A stretch of 64,000 nucleotides of DNA from Piscinibacter sp943370595 (GTDB lineage Bacteria; Pseudomonadota; Gammaproteobacteria; Burkholderiales; Burkholderiaceae_C): NCBI GenBank assembly GCA_943370595.1, contig CALRRO020000003.1, forward strand, positions 398,660 through 462,659. The letters run 5' to 3'. The notes under the pieces are model-generated. The model did no database searches. It was not told the DNA's origin and saw only the letters and a program-made list of their open reading frames with translations. Made by a program: the position numbers and the translations under genes. Positions 46,098-54,208 of the stretch are shown one piece after another (positions within the stretch are counted from its first letter, which is position 1; each line of letters opens with the position of its first letter).

Positions 46098-47634
46098 CGA
46101 ACAGGCCCTTGTGCTGGTCGCGCAGCAGGTTCTTCTGCACCTTGCCCATGGTGTTGCGCGGCAGGGCGTCGACCACGAAGCAGTGCTTGGGCACCTTGAA
46201 GTTGGCGATCTTGCCCTTCAGCTCGGCGACCAGGGCCGTCGCCTCGGGCCTCGCGCCGGGCCGCGGCACCACCACCGCCACCACGCCCTCGCCGAAGTCG
46301 GGGTGCGGCACGCCGATCACCGCGCTCTCGGCCACGCCGTTCATCTCGTTGAGGTAGCCCTCCACCTCGGCCGGGTAGACGTTGTAGCCGCCGGTGATGA
46401 TCAGGTCCTTGCTGCGGCCGACGATGGTGACGTAGCCGCGATCGTCGATCTTGCCGACGTCGCCGGTCCTGAACCAGCCGTCGGCGGTGAACTCTTCCTT
46501 CGTCTTCTCGGGCATTCGCCAGTAGCCCTTGAAGACGTTCGGCCCCTTGACCTCGATGCCGCCGATCTCGCCGGTCGGGCACAGGCCGCCCTGGTCGTCG
46601 CTGACACGCACGCCGACGCCGGGCAGCGGAAAGCCGACCGTGCCGCCGCGGCGTTCGCCGTCCTGCGCGCGGTAGGGGTTGGAGGTCAGCATCACCGTCT
46701 CGCTCATGCCGTAGCGCTCGACGATGGTGTGGCCGCTGCGCTCGCGGAAGTCGTTGAAGGTCTCGATCAGCAGTGGCGCCGAGCCGGCGACGAACAGGCG
46801 CATGTTGCGGCAGGCCTCGCGGCCGAAGCCGGGCTCGGCGAGCAGGCGCACGTACAGCGTCGGCACGCCCATGAAGACGGTGGCCTCCGGCAGCCGCTTC
46901 ACCACCGCGGCGGGGTCGAACTTCGCGAACCAGATCATCTTGCTGCCGTTGAGCAGCGCGCCGTGCGAGGCGACGAACAGGCCGTGCACGTGGAAGATCG
47001 GCAGCACGTGGATCAGCACGTCGCCCTCGGTCCAGCCCCAGTAGTCCTTCAGCACCCGCGCGTTGGACAGCAGGTTGCCGTGCGTCAGCATCGCGCCCTT
47101 GCTGCGCCCGGTGGTGCCGCTGGTGTAGAGGATGGCGGCCAGCTCGTCGGCGGACCTCACCGCCGGCACATGCGTGTCGGCGTGGTGCGCCGCGCGGTCG
47201 AGCAGCGTACCCGTGCGGTCCTCGTTCAGCGTGAAGACATGCTTCGTGCCGGCGGTGAAGGCGATCTTCGACACCCAGCCGAAGTTCTTCCCGGAGCAGA
47301 CCACGACGCTCGGCTCGGCATTGCCGACGAAGTACTCGATCTCGCCGGCCTGGTAGGCGGTGTTGAGCGGCAGGTACACGTAGCCGGCGCGCAGCACGGC
47401 GAGGTACAGCAGCAGGCCTTCGACGGACTTCTCGGTCTGTACGGCGACCCGCGCGCCGTCGTGCAGCTCCAGCGAGGCGAGCAGGTTGGCGATCCTCGCG
47501 GTGGCGCGGTAGATGTCGCGCCAGGTGTAGTACAGCGGCGCGCCCGCGCCGTCGGCAGTCTCGATCGCGGTGCGGTCGAGCTCGATGGGAAAGGCGTCGC
47601 GCAGCGCGACGAACAGGTTCTGATTGGTGCTCAT
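46090..47634 (-). CDS. matB: Malonate--CoA ligase (malonyl-CoA synthetase)
   Basis: Acyl-adenylate-forming ligase of 514 residues. The P-loop is YTSGTTGRSKGA, followed by the ERYGMSET motif, the YGMSE region, WFRTGDVGKID and the C-terminal lysine motif PRNTMGKVQKN. It activates malonate to malonyl-CoA. The specific name rests on the family features (MatB-type N-terminus without acyl chain pocket insertion) and on malonyl-CoA decarboxylase and a GntR regulator in the same cluster. Genome context supports it more than any single residue. Confidence 0.9.
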   Translation of the reverse strand: MSTNQNLFVALRDAFPIELDRTAIETADGAGAPLYYTWRDIYRATARIANLLASLELHDGARVAVQTEKSVEGLLLYLAVLRAGYVYLPLNTAYQAGEIEYFVGNAEPSVVVCSGKNFGWVSKIAFTAGTKHVFTLNEDRTGTLLDRAAHHADTHVPAVRSADELAAILYTSGTTGRSKGAMLTHGNLLSNARVLKDYWGWTEGDVLIHVLPIFHVHGLFVASHGALLNGSKMIWFAKFDPAAVVKRLPEATVFMGVPTLYVRLLAEPGFGREACRNMRLFVAGSAPLLIETFNDFRERSGHTIVERYGMSETVMLTSNPYRAQDGERRGGTVGFPLPGVGVRVSDDQGGLCPTGEIGGIEVKGPNVFKGYWRMPEKTKEEFTADGWFRTGDVGKIDDRGYVTIVGRSKDLIITGGYNVYPAEVEGYLNEMNGVAESAVIGVPHPDFGEGVVAVVVPRPGARPEATALVAELKGKIANFKVPKHCFVVDALPRNTMGKVQKNLLRDQHKGLFGG

Positions 47635-47652
47635 CTCGTCCCTCCGGCCGCG

Positions 47653-48444
47653 TCAGCCTCTCTGGAAGCGCGGCGTCCTCTTCTCGATGAAGGCCATCAC
47701 GCCTTCGCGGTGTTCTTCGCTGTCGGCGTAGCCGTAGTGGGCCAGGCGCTCCTCGTCGCTCGGCCCGCCGGCGGCGATCTGCCGCAGCGTTCGCTTGTTG
47801 ATGCGCGCCGCCTGCGGCGACAGCGCCGCCAGCGACTTCGCCCGCGCCAGCGTGTGTGCCGCCACCTCGGCGTCGGGCACGACGGCATGCACCAGGCCGT
47901 GCTGCAGCGCCGCCGCGGCGTTGAACAGGCGCGCCTCGAGCAGCATCTCGCGCAGCACCGCCATCGGCACCACGCGCGACACCACCTGCAGCTCCTGCGG
48001 CGCCATCGGGAAGCCCAGCCGGGCGATCGGCGCGCCAAAGCGGCTGCCTTCGCCGCAGACGCGGATGTCGCAGCAGGCCGCGATCTCCAGCCCGCCGCCG
48101 ATGCAGTTGCCTTCGATCTGCGCGTACAGCGGGATGTCGCAGTCCAGCATCGCGTGCAGCGCCGGCGCCACCACGTTGTCGTGGAAGTCGCGCAGGGTTT
48201 CTTCCTCGAAGCGGAAGCTGGCGAACTCGACGATGTCGCCACCGGCGGCGAAGTGCCCGGCCGCGCCGCGCACGATCACCGCATGCGGCGCCTCCTCGGG
48301 CTCGAGGTCCTGCAGGTGCAGCATCAGGGCGTGCAGCTCGCGCCACATCGCGATGTCGATGGCGTTGAGCTTGGCCGGGTTGGCCAGCGTCAGGTGGGCG
48401 ACGCCTTCGACGTCGCCGCGCTCCAGCGTGATCGAGCCGGCCAT
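47653..48444 (-). CDS. Enoyl-CoA hydratase/isomerase family protein
   Basis: Crotonase-fold protein of 263 residues. The oxyanion loop (HFAAGGDIVEFAS) and the second glycine-rich stretch (GNCIGGGLEIAACCDIRVCGEGSRFGAPIARLGF) are intact; the usual catalytic glutamates are not both clear (a glutamate at LEIAACCDI, another position RFGAPIARLG), so hydratase activity is not certain. It lies between matB and the TctC-type gene and presumably acts on a malonyl- or 3-hydroxyacyl-CoA related compound, an inference from position. Confidence 0.85.
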   Translation of the reverse strand: MAGSITLERGDVEGVAHLTLANPAKLNAIDIAMWRELHALMLHLQDLEPEEAPHAVIVRGAAGHFAAGGDIVEFASFRFEEETLRDFHDNVVAPALHAMLDCDIPLYAQIEGNCIGGGLEIAACCDIRVCGEGSRFGAPIARLGFPMAPQELQVVSRVVPMAVLREMLLEARLFNAAAALQHGLVHAVVPDAEVAAHTLARAKSLAALSPQAARINKRTLRQIAAGGPSDEERLAHYGYADSEEHREGVMAFIEKRTPRFQRG

Positions 48445-48458
48445 GAGGCGTCGTCGCT

Positions 48459-49442
48459 TCAGTCCAGCTTGGCGCCCGAGGCCTTCACCACCTCGGCCCA
48501 GCGCTTGACCTCGCCGGAGACGAACTTGCCGAAGTCGGGGCCGTAGGTGTTCGGGGTCTCGGTGCCCAGGCTGGTCCAGGAGGCCTTCAGCTCGTCGGAG
48601 TTCAGCGCCTTCTTCATCTCGGCCTGCATCGCGTCGATGACTTCCTTGGGCGTGCCCTTGGGCGCCCACAGGCCGTACCAGGTCGCGACCTGGTAGGTCG
48701 GCACGCCGCCTTCCTTGGCGGTGGGCACGTTCGCGAAGCCGGGGGCGCGCTTGTCGCCGGCCACCGCGATGGCCTTGATGCGGCCGCTCTTGATGTGCGT
48801 GGCCGAGGAGCCCAGGCCGTCGAACATCATGTCGACCTGGCCGGCGATCAGGTCCTGCAGCGCCGGGCCGGCACCGCGGTAGGGGATGTGGGTGATGAAG
48901 GTCTTGGTCTGCAGCTTGAACAGCTCGCCGGCCAGGTGGTGCGAGGTGCCGTTACCGGCCGAGCCGTAGTTCAGCTTGCCCGGGTTCTTGCGGATGAACT
49001 CCAGCAGGCCGGGCAGGTCGTTGGCCGCCACCTTCTGCGGGTTGACCACGATCACCTGCGGCACGCTGGAGATCAGGCCGACGGGGATGAAGTCGGTCTC
49101 GATGTTGTAGTCGAGCTTGGGGTACATCGACGGCGCGATCGCGTGGTGCACCGCGCCCATGAAGAAGGTGTAGCCGTCCGGCGCCGCCTTGGCCGCCAGG
49201 CTCGCGCCGACGGTGCCGCCGGCACCGCCCTTGTTGTCGATGACGAACTGCTTGCCCAGGTTCTTGGTCATCTGCGCGAACAGCGGCCGCGCGAAGGCGT
49301 CGGTGCCGCCGCCGGCAGGGAAGGGCACGACGATGGTCACCGGCTTGGTCGGCCAGGCCTGGGCGGCGGCCCAGGGCGCGGCGGCGGCCAGCAGCAGGCC
49401 GAGCGTGGCGCGGCGCAGCGGCGAGGTGAACGGTCGGGTCAT
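48459..49442 (-). CDS. Tripartite tricarboxylate transporter-type binding protein (Bug/TctC)
   Basis: Periplasmic binding protein of 327 residues. Signal peptide RRATLGLLLAAAAPWAAAQAWP with cleavage near residue 28, then KPVTIVVPFPAGGGTDAFARPL, the Bug family hallmark. The start at 49442 (MTRPF) is preferred over a start 27 bases upstream. No TctA or TctB genes are present, so it would use membrane subunits from elsewhere, as most Bug proteins do. Its place in the malonate cluster makes malonate or another dicarboxylate the best guess for the ligand. Confidence 0.9.
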   Translation of the reverse strand: MTRPFTSPLRRATLGLLLAAAAPWAAAQAWPTKPVTIVVPFPAGGGTDAFARPLFAQMTKNLGKQFVIDNKGGAGGTVGASLAAKAAPDGYTFFMGAVHHAIAPSMYPKLDYNIETDFIPVGLISSVPQVIVVNPQKVAANDLPGLLEFIRKNPGKLNYGSAGNGTSHHLAGELFKLQTKTFITHIPYRGAGPALQDLIAGQVDMMFDGLGSSATHIKSGRIKAIAVAGDKRAPGFANVPTAKEGGVPTYQVATWYGLWAPKGTPKEVIDAMQAEMKKALNSDELKASWTSLGTETPNTYGPDFGKFVSGEVKRWAEVVKASGAKLD

Positions 49443-49477
49443 GGTGTCTCCTTGCTTGTGGTGGTGCATGGCGGGAA

Positions 49478-50776
49478 TCAGAGCAACGACGTCAGGAGGC
49501 GTGACTGTGCCACTTCTCCCTGGACGAACTTCTCATGGTGCGTTTCGACCTTGTCCAGGTCGTAGAGGTAGTTGACCATCAGGCCGAAGGACTGGCGCAG
49601 GCCCTTGGCCGACAGGTCGCCCAGCGGGTCCAGCCGTTCCAGCCGCGCGCCATTGTCGAGGTGGAAGCGCGCCACCGGGTCGCCGCCGCCCGCAGTGGCG
49701 TGCCAGCCGAGGTAGTACGCCGCCAGGCGCAGCAGCGCCTGCGAGGCCTCGGGTTTCAACGCCTTCAGCGTGGCGGCATGGGTCAGCCGGTCGAACTCGC
49801 CCTCGCAGGCGTCGGTGAGTGTGGCCAACGCCTCGGCCAGGCGCTGCGCGCGCACCTTGGTCAGCCCCTCGCAGGGCGCGCCGGCGCGCACCCAGCGTGC
49901 GAAGCCCGGGATCGGCGACAGCGTGCAGAAGGTCTTGAGCTGCGGCAGCTCGCGCTTGAGCTCCTCGGCCACCCGCTTGATCAGGAAGTTGCCGAGCGAG
50001 ACGCCCTTGAGCCCGGGCTGGCAGTTGCTGATCGAGTAGAACGCCGCCACCTTGAACTGGCTCGGCAGCAGTGGCGTCGAGGCCTTGTCGATCAGCGGCG
50101 CGATGGCATCGGGCATCGCCGGCAGCAGCGCCACCTCGACGAAGATCAGCGGCTCGTCGGGCAGCTGCGGGTGGAAGAAGGCGAAGCAGCGGCGGTCGGG
50201 CTGCAGGCGGCGGCGCAGGTCGTCCCAGCCGTCGATCTGGTGCACCGCCTCGTGGCGGATGATCTGCTCCAGCAGCTGCGCCGGCGAGTTCCAGTCGACC
50301 CGCTGCAGCTGCAGGAAGCCGGGGTTGAACCAGCTCGACAGCAGGTGCAGGAAGTCGGCCTCGACGGCCTGCAGCTCGGGCTGCCGGTTCACGCGGGCGA
50401 GCAGGGCGCGGCGCATCGCGACGATGCTGCCGGTGCCGCCCGGCGTGCGGTTGATGCGGCGCAACAGTTCCTGGCGCGGCGGTTCGGCCACGCGGGTCAG
50501 GCGCTGCAGGTTGTCGGCGCTGGGCGACTCGGCATAGGCCTGCGCACTCTGCAGCACCGCCTTCGGGTCGGGGCTGAAGTCGCGCGACAGGCGCTCGAAG
50601 AAGGTCGACTGTTCGTCTTCGGGCAGCTCGCGGAAGCGCGCCACCAGGTCGCGGGCGATCGCCACGCTGTTGGCCTCGCCGCGTTCGGACAGCAGCCGCT
50701 TGCAGTCGATCAGCAGGCCGCGCAGGTGGCGCGCACCGTTGACCTTGCGGGCAGCGCTCTTCAGTTCATCCAGCAT
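49478..50776 (-). CDS. mlyCD: Malonyl-CoA decarboxylase
   Basis: Enzyme of 432 residues, the usual length for the bacterial MCD family, that releases acetyl-CoA and carbon dioxide from malonyl-CoA. Visible features are the helical N-terminal domain and the catalytic GNAT-like domain with the conserved SISNCQPGLKGVSLGNFLIKRVAEEL and TLSPIPGFARWV stretches. It lies 35 bases upstream of the TctC-type gene and overlaps the regulator gene by 11 bases. With matB it completes malonate to acetyl-CoA conversion. Confidence 0.94.
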   Translation of the reverse strand: MLDELKSAARKVNGARHLRGLLIDCKRLLSERGEANSVAIARDLVARFRELPEDEQSTFFERLSRDFSPDPKAVLQSAQAYAESPSADNLQRLTRVAEPPRQELLRRINRTPGGTGSIVAMRRALLARVNRQPELQAVEADFLHLLSSWFNPGFLQLQRVDWNSPAQLLEQIIRHEAVHQIDGWDDLRRRLQPDRRCFAFFHPQLPDEPLIFVEVALLPAMPDAIAPLIDKASTPLLPSQFKVAAFYSISNCQPGLKGVSLGNFLIKRVAEELKRELPQLKTFCTLSPIPGFARWVRAGAPCEGLTKVRAQRLAEALATLTDACEGEFDRLTHAATLKALKPEASQALLRLAAYYLGWHATAGGGDPVARFHLDNGARLERLDPLGDLSAKGLRQSFGLMVNYLYDLDKVETHHEKFVQGEVAQSRLLTSLL

Positions 50777-51455
50777 GCGGGGCTCCTTCGGTCTTCTCGT
50801 GTAGGCGCAGCGCCTTCAGCGCGGCGAGTTGCGCCATCAGGTGGTCGTGCATGACACGTTCGGCGCGCGCGGCGTCGCGCTGCACGATGGCGTCGATCAG
50901 CACACGGTGTTCGTTGATCGAGGCCTCCATGCGTCCCGGCCAGTGCAGCTGGCGGCCGCGCAGCAGGCGCACGAAGCGGCGCAGGTCGCCGGTGGCGCGG
51001 TCCAGCCAGCGGTTGCCGGCCAGGGCCTGCACGGCGCTGTGGAACTCGTGGTTGGCGCGGTAGTAGCCTTCGATGTCCTTCGCCGCCGCGTGCTTCTCGA
51101 GCTGCTCGTGCAGGCGCTGCAGGCGGCGGATGTCGGCGTCACTGGCCTTGCGCACCGCCTCGAAGGCGCAGCGGCCCTCGAGCAGCGCCATCACCGGCAG
51201 CAGCTCGTCGGCGTCGTCCTCGGACATCTCGGCGACCCTGCAGCCCTGCCGCGGCACCGGCACCACCAGGCCCTCGGCGGCCAGCACCTTCAGCGCCTCG
51301 CGCAGCGGTGTGCGGCTGATCTGCCAGTCGCGCGCCAGCGCGAGTTCGTCGATCCACTGGCCGGGGGCGAGCTGGCGCTCGAACACCATGTTGCGCAGGC
51401 GAGTGGCCACTTCTTCGTGAAGCGAGGAGGGGCGGAGTGGGATCGGATCGACCAT
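50766..51455 (-). CDS. GntR-family regulator of the malonate cluster
   Basis: FadR-type regulator of 229 residues: winged helix-turn-helix (about 8-75, ALARDWQISRTPLREALKVLAAEGLVVPVPRQGCRV) and FCD domain (about 80-215). It is the first gene of the minus-strand malonate operon, overlapping the decarboxylase gene by 11 bases. In other bacteria a GntR protein (MatR) represses the mat genes and responds to malonate; the same role is inferred. Starts at 51464 and 51485 are also open. Confidence 0.88.
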   Translation of the reverse strand: MVDPIPLRPSSLHEEVATRLRNMVFERQLAPGQWIDELALARDWQISRTPLREALKVLAAEGLVVPVPRQGCRVAEMSEDDADELLPVMALLEGRCAFEAVRKASDADIRRLQRLHEQLEKHAAAKDIEGYYRANHEFHSAVQALAGNRWLDRATGDLRRFVRLLRGRQLHWPGRMEASINEHRVLIDAIVQRDAARAERVMHDHLMAQLAALKALRLHEKTEGAPHAG

Positions 51456-51485
51456 GTGGGGCATCCGGCAGCAGGAGTGGCTCAC

Positions 51486-51512
51486 TCTACAATTACTAAT
51501 TCATAATTACAA
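51486..51512. promoter_or_regulatory. AT-rich control region of the malonate operon
   Basis: A 27-base island rich in A and T in a GC-rich genome, with two copies of AATTAC (51491-51496 and about 51505-51510) around TAATTCAT. It sits 31 bases upstream of the GntR regulator start, where an operator and -10 would be expected. Actual binding is untested. Confidence 0.5.
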
Positions 51513-51636
51513 GAACTGCGAGAGCATCAGGGGATTGGCTCATGCGGTGGCCGCGCCGCTCGCCACCCCAGGCCCTGGGGGTGGTGCCCGTGTCGACTGC
51601 GGCTACAGTGTCCGACTTTCCGACACGCTGCCCGGC

Positions 51637-53133
51637 ATGCCCGTCTCCACGCCCACCCTCCCGCTCGAGCCCGACAGCCTGCTGCGCCTGGCCGCGCAAT
51701 CGATGTTCGACACCTTCGCGCAGACTGCGATGGGCATGATGGTGGTCGACCGTGCCCACCGCATCGTCTGGATCAGCGAGGGCTACAAGCGCTTCCTGCC
51801 GGCGCTGGGCCACGCCGAGGACGACTTCGTCGGCCGGCGTGTCGAGGAGGTGGTGCCGAACACGCTGATGGCTCAGGTCATCGAGAGCGGCCAGCCCATC
51901 CTCGTCGACCTGCTGACCAACCAGGCGGGCACCTTCCTGGTCAGCCGGCTGCCGCTGCGCGACGCGAGCGGCCAGGTGATCGGCGCGATGGGCATGGTGC
52001 TGCTCGACCACCCCGAGACGACAATGCAGCCGCTGATCGGCAAGTTCAGCCGCCTGCAGCGTGACCTCGACAACGCTCGCCAGCAACTGGCCGAACACCT
52101 GACGCGCGAGCGCCGGCCCAAGCACACCATCGCCAGCTTCATCGGCGCCAGCGCGCCGGCGATGGAGGTCAAGCGCCAGGCGCGCCGCGTGGCGCAGACC
52201 GACAGCACGGTGCTGCTGCTCGGCGAAACCGGCACCGGCAAGGAACTGCTCGCGCACGCCATCCACGCCGCCAGCGCGCGTGCCGCGAAGCCCTTCGTCG
52301 GCGTCAACATCGCCGCCGTGCCCGACACTCTGCTCGAGGCCGAGTTCTTCGGCGTCGCCGCCGGTGCCTTCACCGGCGCCGACCGCAAGGGCCGAGACGG
52401 CAAGTTCAAGCTCGCCCACGGCGGCACGCTCTTCCTCGACGAAATCGGCGATATGCCGCTGCCGCTGCAGGCCAAGCTGCTGCGCGTGCTGCAGGAGCAG
52501 GAGGTCGAGCCGCTGGGCAGCAACCAGGTGCAGCACATCGACGTGCGTGTGATCGCCGCAACCAGTCGCGACCTCGCCGCGATGGTGCGTGCCGGCAGCT
52601 TCCGCGCCGACCTGTTCTACCGCCTGAACGTGCTGCCGATCCGCCTGCCGCCGCTGCGCGAGCGCCTGCCCGATCTCGAATCCCTGGCCGACGCCCTGGC
52701 CGACGACATCGCGCGGCGCAGCGGCATGCCGCACAAGGGCCTGGCGCCCGACGCGCTGGCTCTGCTGGCGCGCCAGCCCTGGCCGGGCAACATCCGCGAA
52801 CTGCGCAATGCGCTCGAGCAGGCCAGCCTGATGACCGACGACGCCGTGCTCGGCGCGCGGCACTTCGAATCGGTGATCGAGGCAGGCACGGTCGTGATCG
52901 ATCCGCCGACCGCCAGCGCGCCGGTCGAACCGATCGCGACGATCGCGACGATCGCGACGATCGCCGCCAGCGAGTCACCGCGCGTCGCCGGCGTGAAGTC
53001 GCTGCCGCAGGCGGTCGCCGAGCTGGAGGCCCAGGCCATCCGCGAAGCGCTGGCCGCCACCGGCGGCAACAAGCTGGCCGCCTCGCGGCTGCTGGGCATC
53101 TCGCGCGCCACGCTGTACGAGAAGCTCGCCTGA
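51637..53133 (+). CDS. Sigma-54-dependent transcriptional activator (PAS, AAA+, Fis)
   Basis: Enhancer-binding protein of 498 residues. N-terminal PAS-like sensor (about 22-140), AAA+ domain with Walker A GETGTGKE (G196 on) and the sigma-54 contact loop GAFTGA (243-248), and a C-terminal Fis-type helix-turn-helix (about 461-498). The linker before the DNA-binding domain holds a short Ile-Ala-Thr repeat. No receiver domain, so it senses a ligand rather than phosphorylation. It is the best candidate to activate the sigma-54 promoter at 54137. The ATG at 51637 is chosen because the reading frame upstream has no good ribosome site. Confidence 0.92.
   Translation: MPVSTPTLPLEPDSLLRLAAQSMFDTFAQTAMGMMVVDRAHRIVWISEGYKRFLPALGHAEDDFVGRRVEEVVPNTLMAQVIESGQPILVDLLTNQAGTFLVSRLPLRDASGQVIGAMGMVLLDHPETTMQPLIGKFSRLQRDLDNARQQLAEHLTRERRPKHTIASFIGASAPAMEVKRQARRVAQTDSTVLLLGETGTGKELLAHAIHAASARAAKPFVGVNIAAVPDTLLEAEFFGVAAGAFTGADRKGRDGKFKLAHGGTLFLDEIGDMPLPLQAKLLRVLQEQEVEPLGSNQVQHIDVRVIAATSRDLAAMVRAGSFRADLFYRLNVLPIRLPPLRERLPDLESLADALADDIARRSGMPHKGLAPDALALLARQPWPGNIRELRNALEQASLMTDDAVLGARHFESVIEAGTVVIDPPTASAPVEPIATIATIATIAASESPRVAGVKSLPQAVAELEAQAIREALAATGGNKLAASRLLGISRATLYEKLA
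52932..52964 (+). repeat. 9-bp tandem repeat in the activator gene
   Basis: GATCGCGAC occurs three full times and once in part, encoding a repeating Ile-Ala-Thr in the linker between the AAA+ and Fis domains. The unit is a multiple of three, so copy number can change without a frameshift. Confidence 0.85.
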
Positions 53134-53207
53134 TGCGTGCCGCACACTTTCGGGTCGGCTCCTGTATGGAATCCATCCACACGCTGTGTCGGAACTGTCC
53201 GCCGATC

Positions 53208-54113
53208 ATGCAAAGCGTTGTCCTGCTGCTGGTGCTGGCGCTGTGGCCCGGTGTGTCCCACGCGGTGATCACGCCGCTCGAGAACCCCGAAGAGCGCAGC
53301 GTTCGGGTGCTGCTTCGCCAGGAGGCACTGGGCTACGAGAATGGCGAAGGCGTCGAGCGCGACGCCACCAAGGCCGCCGAGCTGTACTGCAAGGCCGCCC
53401 GGCTGGGCGACGCCGAAGCGCAGTTCAACCTCGGCTGGATGTATGCCAACGGACGCGGTGTCGAACGCAGCGACGCCAACGCGGCCTTCTTCTTCCATGC
53501 CGCTGCCGAGCAGGGCCTGGAGCAGGCGATCCGCATGCTCGCCACCGTCGGCGGGCCGCCGAACTATGTGCCCGATTGCATGATCGACCGGGCGCCGCCG
53601 CAGATCGCCGCGCCGCGGCCGCGCGTACTGGCCAGCCCGGCCGAAACCATCCCGCCCGACGCACCGAAGCACATCGTCGAGATCGTCAGGAAGCATGCGG
53701 CGCAGTACCAGCTCTCGCCGGCGCTGGTGCTCGCCTTCATCAAGGTCGAGTCGAACTACGACGTGATCGCGCTGTCGCCGAAGAACGCGAAGGGGCTGAT
53801 GCAGCTGATCCCCGACACAGCCGAGCGCTTCGGCGTCAGCCGTCCCTACGACGCCGAGCAGAACATCCGCGGCGGCATGGCCTACCTGCGCTGGCTGATG
53901 GCCTACTTCCAGGGCAACGTGCCGCTGGTGGCGGCCGCGTACAACGCCGGCGAGGGCACGGTGAACCGCTACCGCGGCGTGCCGCCCTACGCCGAGACGC
54001 GCGCCTACGTGAACCGCATCCTCGCCGGCTACACGCGCCTGAGCCACCCGTTCGATGCGAGCGTGACCGGGCCCTCGCCGCAGATCCATCTGATGCGTTC
54101 GATGGGGCGCTGA
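53208..54113 (+). CDS. Lytic transglycosylase with Sel1 repeats
   Basis: Periplasmic murein hydrolase of 301 residues. Signal peptide MQSVVLLLVLALWPGVSHA, then Sel1-like repeats (about 33-110, GYENGEGVERDATKAAELYCKAARLGDAEAQFNLGWMYANGRGV), then the SLT domain (about 155-290) with the catalytic glutamate E181 in AFIKVESNYDV, and motifs GLMQLIPDTA and AAYNAGEGTV. Upstream starts at 53133 and 53166 would add a tail before the signal peptide, so 53208 is preferred. It lies between the sigma-54 activator and the promoter of the PHB operon. Confidence 0.9.
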   Translation: MQSVVLLLVLALWPGVSHAVITPLENPEERSVRVLLRQEALGYENGEGVERDATKAAELYCKAARLGDAEAQFNLGWMYANGRGVERSDANAAFFFHAAAEQGLEQAIRMLATVGGPPNYVPDCMIDRAPPQIAAPRPRVLASPAETIPPDAPKHIVEIVRKHAAQYQLSPALVLAFIKVESNYDVIALSPKNAKGLMQLIPDTAERFGVSRPYDAEQNIRGGMAYLRWLMAYFQGNVPLVAAAYNAGEGTVNRYRGVPPYAETRAYVNRILAGYTRLSHPFDASVTGPSPQIHLMRSMGR

Positions 54114-54136
54114 TCAGGGAAAACGCGGTGCCGTGT

Positions 54137-54151
54137 GGCACATGGTTTGCG
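54137..54151 (+). promoter_or_regulatory. Sigma-54 promoter of the PHB utilisation operon
   Basis: TGGCACATGGTTTGC has the sigma-54 consensus: TGGCAC at -24, TTGC at -12, with GG and GC exactly ten bases apart. It is 57 bases upstream of the first gene of the operon, and an activator of the matching type is encoded 1 kb upstream. An inverted repeat GTGCC/GGCAC (54129-54142) overlaps the -24 element. I could not find an upstream activator site with confidence. Confidence 0.85.
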
Positions 54152-54208
54152 ACTTGTCGGGCCTGGGCGACCCGCGCCCGACTCGAACCACACACGGAGA
54201 CACCTCGC

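Noticed and set aside
44953..48546. Open frame of about 1,200 codons on the plus strand
   Set aside because: Antisense to gspA, matB and the crotonase gene; low-complexity shadow translation.
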